Origin: Porpolomopsis calyptriformis
Lineage: Eukaryota; Basidiomycota; Agaricomycetes; Agaricales; Hygrophoraceae
DNA length: 64,000 nucleotides
Assembly (NCBI GenBank): GCA_951640195.1
Contig: OX621170.1
Location: forward strand, 682,001 to 746,000
Direction of reading: 5' to 3'
Positions 22,285-32,388 of the stretch are shown one piece after another; positions within the stretch are counted from its first letter, which is position 1; every line of letters starts with the position of its first letter. A model generated the notes under the pieces. It made no database searches. It worked only from the letters and a program-made list of their open reading frames with translations, and was not told the DNA's origin. The position numbers and the translations under genes were made by a program.

Positions 22285-24499
22285 ATGCGGTCTCCCATCC
22301 CCGCTCGTCTTTCAAGATCTCTGGCCACCGCAGCCCATCGCATTCCGCAAACTCTTATTGAAAAAGTCATTCAAAATCATTCCGTTGGCCTTCCAGATGG
22401 CAGAGTCGTCAAGGCAGGGGACTATCTCATGATACGCCCCACCCATGTCATGACCCATGACAACACAGGCCCAGTCATCGCCAAGTGTGCTTTGCTCTCA
22501 GTCTAGCCCAGTTTGTTCTCAATCATCATACAGATTTAATTCCATTGGTGCGAAACGTATCAAGAACCCGAACCAACCGGTGTTCACACTTGATCACGAC
22601 GTCCAGAACAGATCTCCGAAAAACCTCGCGAAATATGCTGCCATCGAGGCCTTTGCCAGACACCATCGCGTCGACTTCTTTCCAGCCGGCCGGGGAATCG
22701 GCCACCAAATCCTCATCGAAGAGGGCTATGCCTTCCCTCACACCCTCACCGTCGCTAGCGACTCTCACAGCAACATGTACGGGGGTGTAGCCTGCGTCGG
22801 GACACCCGTCGTGCGTACAGACGCCGCCGCGCTTTGGGCCACAGGAAGGACGTGGTGGCAGGTCCCACGCATGGTCAAAGTCGAGCTAAGAGGAAACCTG
22901 CCGCCTGGTGTGACCGGAAAGGATGTCATCGTTGCATTGTGCGGATCCTTCAACAACGACGAGGTCCTCAACGCCGCGATAGAGTTTTGCGGTGACGGCA
23001 TCCCGACTCTAACGGTCGATGATCGACTCACGATCGCTAACATGACCACCGAGTGGGGCGCGCTCGTCGGTATGTTCCCGGTGGATGACGTCTTATTAAA
23101 CTGGTACGATCACACCCTCCAAAAGCTCGAGTTGCGCACATTTTCCTCCGGATCCTCTGCCAACTCCATCCCCCCCCCTCCGGAGCACACTCGCATCAAC
23201 CGCCACCGTCTTAACGCCCTTCGCGCCGAAAACATCGCATCCGATGTCGACGCCCACTACTCTTCCCATCTCATCTTTGACCTATCGACCCTCATCCCCC
23301 ACGTGTCCGGCCCGAACAGTGTCAAGATATCTACACCTCTCCCAGCCCTTGAATCGTCTCGTATCGCGATCCAAAAGGCGTATCTTGTGAGCTGCACCAA
23401 CTCTCGCACCTCGGACCTTGCAGCCGCCGCCGCCGTCATGAAAGGGAACAAAGTGGCCCCAGGAGTTGACTTTTACATTGCTGCCGCCAGTTCGGTGGTG
23501 CAAGCCGAGGCCGAAGCCTCAGGCGATTGGGAAACCTTAGTCTTATCGGGTGCAAAAGTGTTGCCCGCCGGGTGTGGGCCATGTATTGGTTTGGGCACCG
23601 GGTTGCTAGAAGAAGGACAGACTGGGATCAGTGCCACCAATAGGAATTACAAGGGAAGAATGGGCCATCCCAATGCGAAAGCCTATCTGGCCAGTCCCGC
23701 CGTCGTGGCCGCCAGCGCCACCAAGGGATATATTTGCGGCCCAGAGTCGGACGGTGTCAACAAGCATCCCCCGGAAACCCGACCTCTATTCTCGATCGCG
23801 ACGAAACCCGGTTCGCCCTCGCCACGGCCGTCTGAACCAGAGCCGCTCTACCCGGGCTTTCCGTCAACATTTTCTGGACCCCTTCTGTTCGTGCCCCAGG
23901 ACAATTTGAACACCGACGCTATCTACCCCGGAAAATACACGTACGAGGATGACATCACGCTGGAACGTCAGGCTCAGATAGTGATGGAGAACTACGACCC
24001 CGGTTTTGCCCCTTTGGTTGCATCACTGGTTTGGAAGCTGTTATCGGACGCCAAGACTAGACGTGGCGCTATTCTCGTCTCTGGATACAATTTTGGCACA
24101 GGCTCTTCGCGTGAGCAAGCAGCCACCGCACTCAAGGCGGCGGGCATACCGGTTGTCATTGCCGGCTCATTCAGCGATATTTTTAAACGCAACGCCATCA
24201 ATAATGGGTTGGTGTGCATTGAATGTCCGGAACTGGTCCAGGATCTGACGGAACTGTATGGGAATAACGGTCTGCGCGGGTCTGGCGGAAGGAACGGTGA
24301 GCTGACGGTGGAGAAAGCGATTGAAATTGAAGTGGGAACAGCGGACGGGGGCGTAGCGGTAAGCTTAGGTGGGGAAAGGAAGAGGTACAGCACTCAACCG
24401 CTCGGGGCGAGCGTGCAGGAGTTGTGGGTATGCGGTGGTCTGGAAAATTACATTGTGAAATCTATTCGGTCAGAGTATGGCAATCAAGTTGACTGCTAG
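22285..24499 (+). CDS. LYS4: Homoaconitase, mitochondrial (lysine biosynthesis)
   Basis: Homoaconitase isomerises homocitrate through cis-homoaconitate in the fungal alpha-aminoadipate lysine pathway. The N-terminus [19 protein letters not shown] is an Arg/Ser-rich mitochondrial targeting peptide. The 4Fe-4S cysteines lie in [11 protein letters not shown] and in GCGPCIGLG. Substrate-site stretches include [32 protein letters not shown] and [17 protein letters not shown]. One intron (22485-22533, 49 nt) splits the gene; otherwise the frame is continuous for about 720 residues, normal for the family. Lysine control is expected from the family but nothing in the sequence proves it. Confidence 0.96.
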
Positions 24500-24511
24500 T
24501 GTGATTGGCTA

Positions 24512-25190
24512 CTAACGGAGTATGATCACCTGGAGGAATCGAAGTTGTAAATACTCATGATCCTTTCCCACTAGACATGCTTGAGTGGATAAAATCATTA
24601 TGGACAAAGGCATATAGACCCCCTGACTGGCAGTCACCACAAGCAGATTACTGGTGCAAATGTCCCCATGGATTAACCCTGCACTGCGTATGGCTTTCAA
24701 GACATGTGTCTCGGTGTGGATAAGTACCACTGAAAGGCATGACAACAGACCATTGTAGTTTGGATATCTTTGGAGGGTGTAACCCCTGCAAGAGGCATCA
24801 CGGGCGAAGGATCGTCGTTGTCACAATCATGAAAGAAACTGGGGGCAGTGGGGTTCTCACTGACACCTTGTGAATTTGACTGATGATAGGCCTTATACTC
24901 ATTCATGAGTAATTCTTTCAGTCCGAGCCATCAACATCGATGCACTGTGAAACCATTATTGTGCTCCGTGACCTATCTCCGACGTCAAGATAATCTTCAT
25001 GTTGAATAAGTCTGTCGCGAGCGCTGGGTGACTGCGGGGGAGTATTAGGGAGGACTTGCGATACAATACAGAAGGGAATGGGGAGTTTCGAGATACATTC
25101 TTAATATCGTCATCGTCGCCTGGAGAGTGATAAATGTGAGGACTCCATCTGTATCGCTCGAGCGGACCAGGGGTCAATTGGTGGTAGGCT
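24512..25190 (-). pseudogene. Decayed protein-kinase-like fragment
   Basis: Pieces of a kinase fold appear in different frames on the minus strand: a glycine-loop-like IILTSEIGHGA near 24960, a segment ELLMNEYKAYH near 24900, VLKAIRSAGLIHGDICTSNLLVV near 24650 (HGDI as catalytic loop) and a trace of the DFG region near 24590. The order fits the N-lobe and catalytic loop of fungal FunK1-type or related kinases. At least two frame changes are not explained by clear introns and the C-lobe is missing, so I call it a relic. A multi-intron short gene cannot be fully excluded. Confidence 0.45.
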
Positions 25191-25274
25191 GACTATGCTT
25201 GCGTAGTGGCTTTAGCTTAAAGACGGACCCCTGTAAAGTCCTTACATAAGATCTGGCAAGTACTTTTTGCAGTC

Positions 25275-26470
25275 ATGGCATCTGCAGCGTGCGTTCAACC
25301 CATAGATCCTCTTCTCTCTTTTATTAACGTCAGTTTCACATTTCAGACAAAACAAGACGTCGTGGGCGGACGACGTTGATGAACTTGGTAAGTCTTCTCC
25401 GACACCCCGAGACCACCTCAAAGTTGAAAATAAAACAGAGAGCTCTCTTGACGAGAACAGAGTACGAACAACGATTGAACACGTTATAGGCGAGGATGGA
25501 AAGAGCGTCAAAGTGAGTTTTCCATTTTCGTCGAAAAATACCTAGACTTTGCAAAAATACATCAGATCACCCGTCGTATCAAACGCACGCTTCAAAAGTC
25601 AGTCGTTGAGCACGCCGTCGCCGCACGCCAAAAGTGGGCAAAATTTGGGCAAGAGAAAGGTAACAGACGTGGACCCGATCAGGCTACGACTACCGTAGGC
25701 GAAATTGTCACACTCAAACTCAGTGCCGGGAATAAGGTGTGTGTCCGCCTTCGACCTTCAGATCATTGACCTTATCCATGCAGGTGTCCGCAGAACCAGA
25801 ATCGCCTGAGCAGAGTGTGAAGGCTCAGCTCGCGCGGGCGGGCGCGGGCAAAGTTGTGTGCCGATTGTGCAAGGGTGACCATTTCACGGCCAAGTGTCCG
25901 TACAAAGATTCGCTTGCTGGGCTTGAGGTGACCGGTGAATTTCTTTTCCTTTACTGATGGTAAGACGCGGATTGACGGGGTATGTGCGACAGATGTAGGA
26001 CTGGGAACCGACGACGACAACCTGCCACCGACGGATGCACCTTCGAACCTTCCCCCTGTCGGTCCTCAACCCACGAAATACGTTCCCCCTTCGATGCGCA
26101 CACGGGGTGCTGGGGAGTCAATGTCACGAGGAGGCACGGGTGGTTCACGGGACGATCTGCCGACGCTTCGTGTGACTAACATAAGCGAGGACACGCAAGA
26201 GAGCGACCTGAGAGAGCTATTTGGTGTGTTTGGAAGGGTTGCGCGGGTGTATGTGGGCAGAGATCGAGAGACGGGAGCCGGAAAAGGATTTGCGTTCGTG
26301 AGCTTTGAGGAACGGGCGAATGCTCAGAGAGCGATTGAGAGGGTGAACGGCAAAGGATACGACAATCTGATCTTGAGTGTGCAATGGTCTCGTAAGTGTT
26401 TTCTCGATTTTATTTCTACTGATTTTCAATGATATTTTTTTCTTCAGAGCCACGACCAGAGCAAAAATGA
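25275..26470 (+). CDS. TIF35: Translation initiation factor eIF3 subunit g
   Basis: eIF3g helps the 43S complex scan and resume initiation. The spliced N-terminus MASAAQNKTSWADDVDEL matches eIF3g. Then come a middle part with ITRRIKRTLQKSVVEHAV, the zinc knuckle CRLCKGDHFTAKCPY (CX2CX3HX4C as in eIF3g), a Pro-rich linker with KYVPPSMR and a C-terminal RRM with RNP2 LRVTNIS and RNP1 GKGFAFVSF. Five introns are required, the last leaving a tiny exon that ends PRPEQK. The stop at 26470 lies only 39 bp before the next start. Confidence 0.95.
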
Positions 26471-26509
26471 AATAATTAAATAATTAAATAATTTATATCA
26501 CGTGATTTA
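26471..26509 (+). promoter_or_regulatory. 39-bp intergenic gap with AT octamers and CACGTG palindrome
   Basis: The whole gap between eIF3g and the ZNF830-like gene. It holds three direct copies of AAATAATT (about 26470-26494) and then the perfect palindrome ATCACGTGAT (26497-26506), an E-box core, ending three bases before the next ATG. Bound factors such as bHLH proteins are an inference. Confidence 0.5.
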
Positions 26510-27186
26510 ATGTCATCGTCAAACGCTCGCGCGCTGCTCAAAGCCAAGAGGAACGACGCTCGTGTCGTCCATCCGTTTGCGACGTATTCTGCGGGTGGGC
26601 AGCTGCGGTGTACAGCGTGCAACAACCTTGTAAAACACTCGTCAGCATGGCAAGGTCACTTGGGGAGTAAATCCCATCGTAATAATGTAATCCGCTTCAA
26701 GGAACGACAGGCGAAGGAGGCGGAGGAAGACCAGGGCCGGCCAGATGAAGAGGAGGATAAACCGATGGATGACGATGCGGACGTCGCCACTGGGCATCAG
26801 GTGCATGCTACCACGATTCCGACCGACCGCCTTCGACCATTGAGGTTGAGTGGGAGATGTTTCAACGAGACGTACTCCATGCACCAGATCGTCTAGAGGT
26901 GTACGAACGGGCTACGTTGATTGCCGAACCCGAATTCGCGTCTTCCATACCCGACGGATTCCCATCTCAGAACGAGTCTCAACCAGAGACGGGTCAAGAG
27001 ATGGAAGAAAATTTGCGGCGAAAGGAACTAGACGAGCGAGAGTTGGTCATCGACCGTCTATTAGACGAGGAAAGGGCTCAGGAAGAAGCAGACCTGAGGG
27101 TTAGCGTGATGAAGCAGAGACGGATGGCGTTGAAGAGGAAAAGGGATGCGGCCAGGGCACAGACAAAATCTAGGAGGACAACATAA
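26510..27186 (+). CDS. ZNF830-like C2H2 zinc-finger protein
   Basis: Two exons joined over a 44-nt intron (26801-26844, GTGCAT...GAG) in phase 0. The N-terminal part has a U1-like C2H2 finger: LRCTACNNLVKHSSAWQGHLGSKSHRNN. The C-terminus carries VEWEMFQRDVL and long Glu/Arg coiled coils (RKELDERELVIDRLLDEERAQEEADL) and ends in a basic tail. This layout is that of ZNF830/CCDC16, a nuclear protein tied to pre-mRNA splicing and cell-cycle progress. The stop is 7 bp from the stop of the convergent COX10 gene. Confidence 0.87.
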
Positions 27187-27193
27187 ACGTGTT

Positions 27194-28351
27194 TCATTGT
27201 ACACTAGCTTTTGGATCAACTTGACCGTCTCTAAATCCCATCCATCTCAACCAACTCACACCTTGCTTGTGCAGCATCATCAGTCCGAGAATGACAGGTA
27301 GATACCACAAGTAATGCCGAAAGACCGCCCGAGCTTCCTTCTCTCCCCTGCTCCGCCAAAATAGCCATGCGGCGCGGGCGCAGACGATGTTGGGGGCCAG
27401 TGCGGTCAATGCAAAGGACCATGTGGTCAGTCCCGAAAGTGGGACAAGCACCGAGCAAATAGGTATCAGGAGGATGGCGTGCCGGACGGCAACCAGGGCG
27501 TTTCTGTCTGGTGAAAGAACAGAAAGCATTCGGTATCCAGCCTGGGCGTACGAACCGCGGGTCAAGTGCGAAAGCGAATTAAAATGAGGGAACTGCCAGC
27601 TGAATAAAAGCAAAAAGAGCGCAAGTGGTGCAAGGGGGTTGTCGATCATCCCCAAGTCAACGGAAGAGAGGGGTGCGTGAAGGAAAGGGGGAAAAAACAT
27701 TTGGACAGGATAGCTCGCTGATGGGAATATCTTCCCACCACAGGCGGTCCAACCCATTAAAGGCGGTAGCCCCCCAACTACGGCTCCGATCCAGGTGTTG
27801 AGCACGCTTTTTCGCTTCAGCCAGGTATACAAACCGGCATATAGGGCGATATTGACAGCACCCAACATGGCAGTAGTGGGATTTACCAGCGTCCATAGGA
27901 CGGTGATGCCACCCAGTCCTGTCGCCAGCGCAAAACCAGTCGCGTGAATTGGGGTGATTGTCTTACGGACGAGAGGTCTCATCCGAGTGCGGGCCATCTG
28001 CGCATCAAAAGGCACCTCCTGCACCTGATTGAGGGTGTTTGCGGAGGCGGCGCAGAGAGCGGTGCCGATCGCCGTGGACAACAAAATGGGCACTGTGGTG
28101 GGTAAGGGTGAGAGGGCAAACCCTGACATGGCAGTCAAGACGACAAGAGTGCTGAGCCGGGGCTTTGCCAACTGTGCATAAGTTTTGAAGAGGGGCAAGG
28201 GAGTGACGTTGACATTGAGGGAGTGCTCTGAGATGGCAGGCGCACCAATGCGGGCGAGGTTATGGGAGAAGAAAGCGGGGTGGGTGCTAAAAAAGCGATG
28301 TGTAAGGCACCGGGAAGGCTTTGAGATGGCAAGCAGTGCCCTGCTCATCAT
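27194..28351 (-). CDS. COX10: Protoheme IX farnesyltransferase (heme O synthase)
   Basis: COX10 adds a farnesyl group to heme B, the first step to heme A for cytochrome c oxidase, in the inner mitochondrial membrane. The intronless 385-residue protein starts with a targeting-type N-terminus (MSRALLAISKPSRCLTHRFFS). The prenyl-diphosphate-binding motif is in NQVQEVPFDAQMARTRMRPL; a second conserved loop reads LYTWLKRKSVLNTWIGAVVGGLPPLMGW and the third FSWQFPHFNSLSH. Eight or so hydrophobic helices can be counted. It is the only larger metabolic gene in its neighbourhood without an intron. Start codon ATG 28351 and an alternative ATG 28348 are adjacent. Confidence 0.96.
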   Translation of the reverse strand: MMSRALLAISKPSRCLTHRFFSTHPAFFSHNLARIGAPAISEHSLNVNVTPLPLFKTYAQLAKPRLSTLVVLTAMSGFALSPLPTTVPILLSTAIGTALCAASANTLNQVQEVPFDAQMARTRMRPLVRKTITPIHATGFALATGLGGITVLWTLVNPTTAMLGAVNIALYAGLYTWLKRKSVLNTWIGAVVGGLPPLMGWTACGGKIFPSASYPVQMFFPPFLHAPLSSVDLGMIDNPLAPLALFLLLFSWQFPHFNSLSHLTRGSYAQAGYRMLSVLSPDRNALVAVRHAILLIPICSVLVPLSGLTTWSFALTALAPNIVCARAAWLFWRSRGEKEARAVFRHYLWYLPVILGLMMLHKQGVSWLRWMGFRDGQVDPKASVQ

Positions 28352-28443
28352 CTAGGGTGGAGATGAGCGAAAACCGGACGGTCGTCGAGGTCGACTTGAA
28401 CTCACGCGATGACTGACGCGGAGTTTGAATACAACTCTTGACC

Positions 28444-29780
28444 ATGCCAGGCACTCATCTTCTCCCTCCGAATCTCCTCAAGTTATTTGCACCCAGACCA
28501 CCACTGCCGTATTCTCGACCGGTTGGTAGAGATGTAGATCGTGTCACCAAAAAAAATGTCGACGGCGTCGGGTCTTTGCTTGCCCGGTTGGCGGAAGCCA
28601 AGACCACGGAGCTCATCAACGCAGGTGAACGCGACGGCATGGAAGAGGGTGAAGAACCGGTATTCACCCATGCAGAGGAGACAAAAAGACAGATCAGGCG
28701 GGATGAACGAAAAAAAAAGAAGACGGAGGAGTTCAAGATCGCGAAGGAGTCTTGTCAGTCTACTCTTTTTCTCTCTTTCTCGCCATCCGTTCTGACGGCG
28801 GAGTGAACAAGATAAACCTGCTGATGATGCCGAGGCCGTTGGTGACCCTTACAAAACATTATTCATTTCTCGTCTTGTAATTTTTTGTTTCCCTGATCCG
28901 TCTCAACCCCCCCCGTAACCTGCTTATTTCACAGCACAAAAATGCGGCCGAAAGTGACCTGCGCCGCGAATTCGAAACTTATGGCACAATCGAACGGGTC
29001 AGAATCGTCCGTGATAAAAAAGGGCGGAGTAGAGGCTACGCATTTGTAGTGTACGAGAGAGAACGCGACATGAAAGGTGCTTCGACCCTCTTGCCGTTTT
29101 AGCTCCGCATTGAAAACGCTTTGCTTTTCGTTAAAACAGCGGCGTACAAGGAATCCGACGGTCTCCACATTATGGGCAAAAGAATTTTAGTTGACGTCGA
29201 ACGCGGTCGGACCGTGCGAGGGTGGAAGCCTCGCCGCCTTGGTGGTGGGCTTGGCGGTCGACCCAAACCGGTCGAGGCACCTCCTGCCGTTCTCCCTGCC
29301 AGGGGTGGGCACCGGTCAGGGTTTGGAGGAAGAGGGTTTGGAGATCGGGGCGGAGGATTCCGAGGTGGGCGCGGAGGCGGAGGCGGAGGCGGAGGCGGGC
29401 GTGGGTTCGGTGGAGACAGAGGTCCTCGAGGGCCTGGCTACGGCGGAGGTGGAGGCGACTACAGGGGAGGAGGCGGTGGATTCAGAGGCGGTCGTGACGA
29501 ATTCGGCGGGGGACATAGGTACTTGGAACTGATCTGTTATCGTCGCGAGCCCGTGCTGACCTGCTTTTGTGCCAGGGGTCGCGGTGGAGGCATCGGATAC
29601 AATGGTAGTGGTGGTGGAGGGGGCGGCTTTCATGACCACCCTCCACCTCCGAATGGGTATGGTCCACCCGGAGGTTACGGCTATGGTGGAGGCCCCGGGG
29701 GCGGGGGATATCGCGGGGACCTTAAGCGTGAAGGCCCTGGTGGGTATGATGACAGAGAACCGAAACGACCACGATATTAG
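28444..29780 (+). CDS. SNP1: U1 small nuclear ribonucleoprotein 70 kDa
   Basis: U1-70K binds stem-loop I of U1 snRNA and helps select 5' splice sites. The N-terminus [23 protein letters not shown] is the conserved U1-70K opening. Then come a charged helix ([15 protein letters not shown]), the lead-in [11 protein letters not shown] (RNP2) and an RRM with [20 protein letters not shown] and RNP1 RGYAFVVYE, followed by the signature [24 protein letters not shown]. The C-terminus is a Gly/Arg/Tyr low-complexity region with RGG and GGYG repeats instead of the animal RS domain. At least four short introns are needed. The start is 92 bp from the divergent COX10 start. Confidence 0.95.
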
Positions 29781-30090
29781 GGTAAATGGATATGCTGGTG
29801 GCCAAAGGTGACTGTATATTCCCGATACTAGGCGGTGTAAGTTTTGTTTCTTTGCTTTGGCGTAAGTATGGGCGGGATTGGCGTCGGACAGGCAAGTATA
29901 CCAAGGATCCGGAAAATTTGAACGTTTTTGTTTTCAGCTTTCGGTGTCGAGAACGGTGTGTAACGTACGTACGAACGATGGCAGCGAGCGAGCGCCATAT
30001 ATGAGTAGCGGTCATCATCATCATTAACCATCATCATCATCTGCTGATATTACCACCACCTGCTGCTTGAGATTCAGAACACAACGAACG
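29781..30090. other. Intergenic interval
   Basis: A 310-bp interval between U1-70K and the second Ras gene. Near 30010-30045 there is a CATCAT-type microsatellite. No gene or RNA is seen. Confidence 0.5.
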
Positions 30091-31071
30091 ATGTCAAAGG
30101 TCGGTTCGTATCCAAACTAGCTTTCTCGACGTAAACACCCTCCCAGGCACAGTTCGTCAGACAGTATAAACTCGTCGTCGTCGGCGATGGCGGTCAGCCC
30201 ACCGACTTCTCATCACTCACTCTTTCTCAGCTCTCACTCTTTTCAGGTGTCGGAAAGTCTGCTCTCACAATCCAGTTTGTCCAAAGGATGTTCGAGGATG
30301 ATTACAATCCAACCATCGAGGGTGCGCACCCATAAGTTATCCTCTCTCATCCCCCGAGTTCAACCTCTCCCGGCAGATTCTTATCAAAAGGAGTGTGTGA
30401 TTGACAACGAGGTCGCCCTTCTGGATGTCCTTGACACCGCCGGGCAAGAGGAGTATTTGTGCGTTACCCCCTCCCTGCTGCCAGTTCAGTTTCACTATTC
30501 TCACCCCCCATCGCACACCAAGCGCGATGCGCGAACAGTACATGCTCTCTGGTGAAGGTTTTCTTCTCGTTTATGCGATTACTTCCCGGGACTCTTTCGA
30601 AGCCATCCGGACTTTTCAGCAGCAAATCCTCCGGGTAAAAGACGTCGAATCCTTCCCGATGATCCTGGTGGGAAACAAATGTGACCTGGGCTTCGAACGA
30701 CAAGTTGGCATGAATGGTGCGTGCCCCGATACACCTCCTCGCATGTCCTCCCCATCCTAAACCTGCCATCAGAGGGCCGGGAGCTAGCTAAGCAATTTGG
30801 GTGCTCATTTATTGAGGCTTCAGCCAAGCAACGAATTAACGTTGATGACGCCTTCACTAACCTCGTTCGTGAGATCAGGCAGTACAACAAGGTCCGTGGA
30901 CACCGTCCCTCTCCTAAACCCTGATCCTGAGCCGGTCCCAACCAACAGGAACAGCAAAATGGCCGGTCAGCCTTCCCCCGATCGAATACGGCTGGTGTAG
31001 ATGGATACCTCCGCGGTAAGGAGGAACACGACACACTACCGGGATGCTGCCGCACTTGTGTTATTGTTTAA
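30091..31071 (+). CDS. RAS2: Ras GTPase, copy 2 (Ras2-like)
   Basis: A complete second Ras gene. Exon 1 encodes MSK (30091-30099), and a 47-nt intron (30100-30146) leads to [13 protein letters not shown]. The P-loop reads [11 protein letters not shown], so the residue equal to human position 11 is Asp while 12 and 13 remain Gly. Further boxes are [20 protein letters not shown] and EASAK. The end is CCRTCVIV, with CVIV as CAAX box and CC as likely palmitoylation site. Six introns sit at the same codons as in copy 1 (after MSR/K, in the P-loop, after PTIE, near EEY, after QVGMN, after YNK), which proves common origin. Basidiomycete Ras2 proteins usually have a partly overlapping role with Ras1. 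Confidence 0.95.
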
Positions 31072-31272
31072 TCTGCATACATGACCTTTCACCCGGATTG
31101 TTCAACTAGACCCCCCCCCGCCCCAAGTTCTGCTCCCTACCAACATTTACTCGGAAAACCCACAATGCCTTTTGATACTTGCATTCCTTTACCTTTCTGT
31201 GTGAACTTGGCACTCCATGTATTCTATCCGCCACAAAATACCTTGGCTTATTAATACCCTTTACTTTCCATC

Positions 31273-32090
31273 ATGACCGTTAACACCCATCCCTCAGACC
31301 CTCAGGCTGCTGCACTCCTGGCCCATGTCGTCGGCCAGTTGAAGCAGAATGTTGATTTTCTTGCCTCTCAGAACTACATTTCACCTTCGGATGCTTCAGC
31401 CATCCTCGCAAAGTTGCCTGCAGCAACTAACAATGCCATGCCAACCCCGCAGGTGAGCGGACGCAACATTCCCCGACCACCTTCACAGGCCCCTCTCCGG
31501 GGTCGAGCATTGTGGCCATATAACGAGAGAGGAGAGGTGAGTGGACCGTGTCCGATCCGTCCCGATCCCTCCTAATTTCCATTCAGGAGCCCGATGACCT
31601 CTCATTTTCCGATGGGGACATTATCGAGATCGTGTCTAAAACGAATTCAGACTGGTGGATGGGCAAAGTTAATGGCAAGCAAGGCCTCTTCCCCTCAAAT
31701 TATGTCGAGCAGATCGACAACTCGGGCGACTCCGCACCTCCCTCACGCCCTCAGGCCAACGGCAAGCCCGCATATAAACCGTTTATGGCCGCCCACCCTG
31801 GCGCGGACGCACCCCCTGCCGTCGGTGTGAATTCCGTCGGTCTCCAACAAGACCCAGGCCAAGAAGAGAAGAAAGGCAAGTTTGGAAAGTACAAGAGCAC
31901 AGTGAGCGAGGACCGGTTGCCTCTGATCTCGGATGACTTAAATCTGTTCATAGTTGGCACATTCCGCTGCGGGTGGTGTAGGTTTCGGTGCAGGTGAGTA
32001 ATCAGCACTTGCGCCCTTCGCCCCCGTTTTTTGACTCGCCGGTCTCCAGGTGCAGCTATCGGTGGAGGTCTTGTGCGAGCCATTTTCTGA
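31273..32090 (+). CDS. SH3-domain protein, Lsb1/Pin3-like
   Basis: The N-terminal helix region (LLAHVVGQLKQNVDFLASQNYISPSDASAIL) resembles the start of yeast Lsb1/Pin3, which binds Las17/WASP and cortical actin patches. The SH3 domain is split by an intron: ALWPYNERGE then PDDLSFSDGDIIEIVSKTNSDWWMGKVNGKQGLFPSNYVE, with the ALYDY-like start, the WW pair and the PSNYV end. A Pro-rich linker follows. Two small last exons give LAHSAAGGVGFGAG and AAIGGGLVRAIF, a conserved Gly-rich tail in fungal relatives. The stop is at 32088-32090. Confidence 0.88.
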
Positions 32091-32388
32091 GTGACGTACG
32101 CAGGTATTTATGTATGTATATACAGCGCTACCCGCAGACTCTGTCGTTATATTTTCTTATTATAATGCGCCGCATAATTCTTGAAGAATGTGGCCCTGAG
32201 ATGCGGTGTTGTAGGAACGCAAACGAAGAGGTAGTAGTCCAAGCCTATGAGTGCTCAGAATGAATGTTCCCGGACATACGAAGACATGAGTGGCAATGCG
32301 TAAAAGACTCTATCGATAAAGCGACACACTTGATGTTAATACGTTGGTTGGTAGATGGTAGGAATGGTTGATCTGATGTGTACAGCTT

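Noticed and set aside
29180..29540. Long alternative open frames on both strands over the U1-70K C-terminus.
   Set aside because: They are shadows of the repetitive Gly/Arg codons; the real frame continues the RRM and the U1-70K signature.
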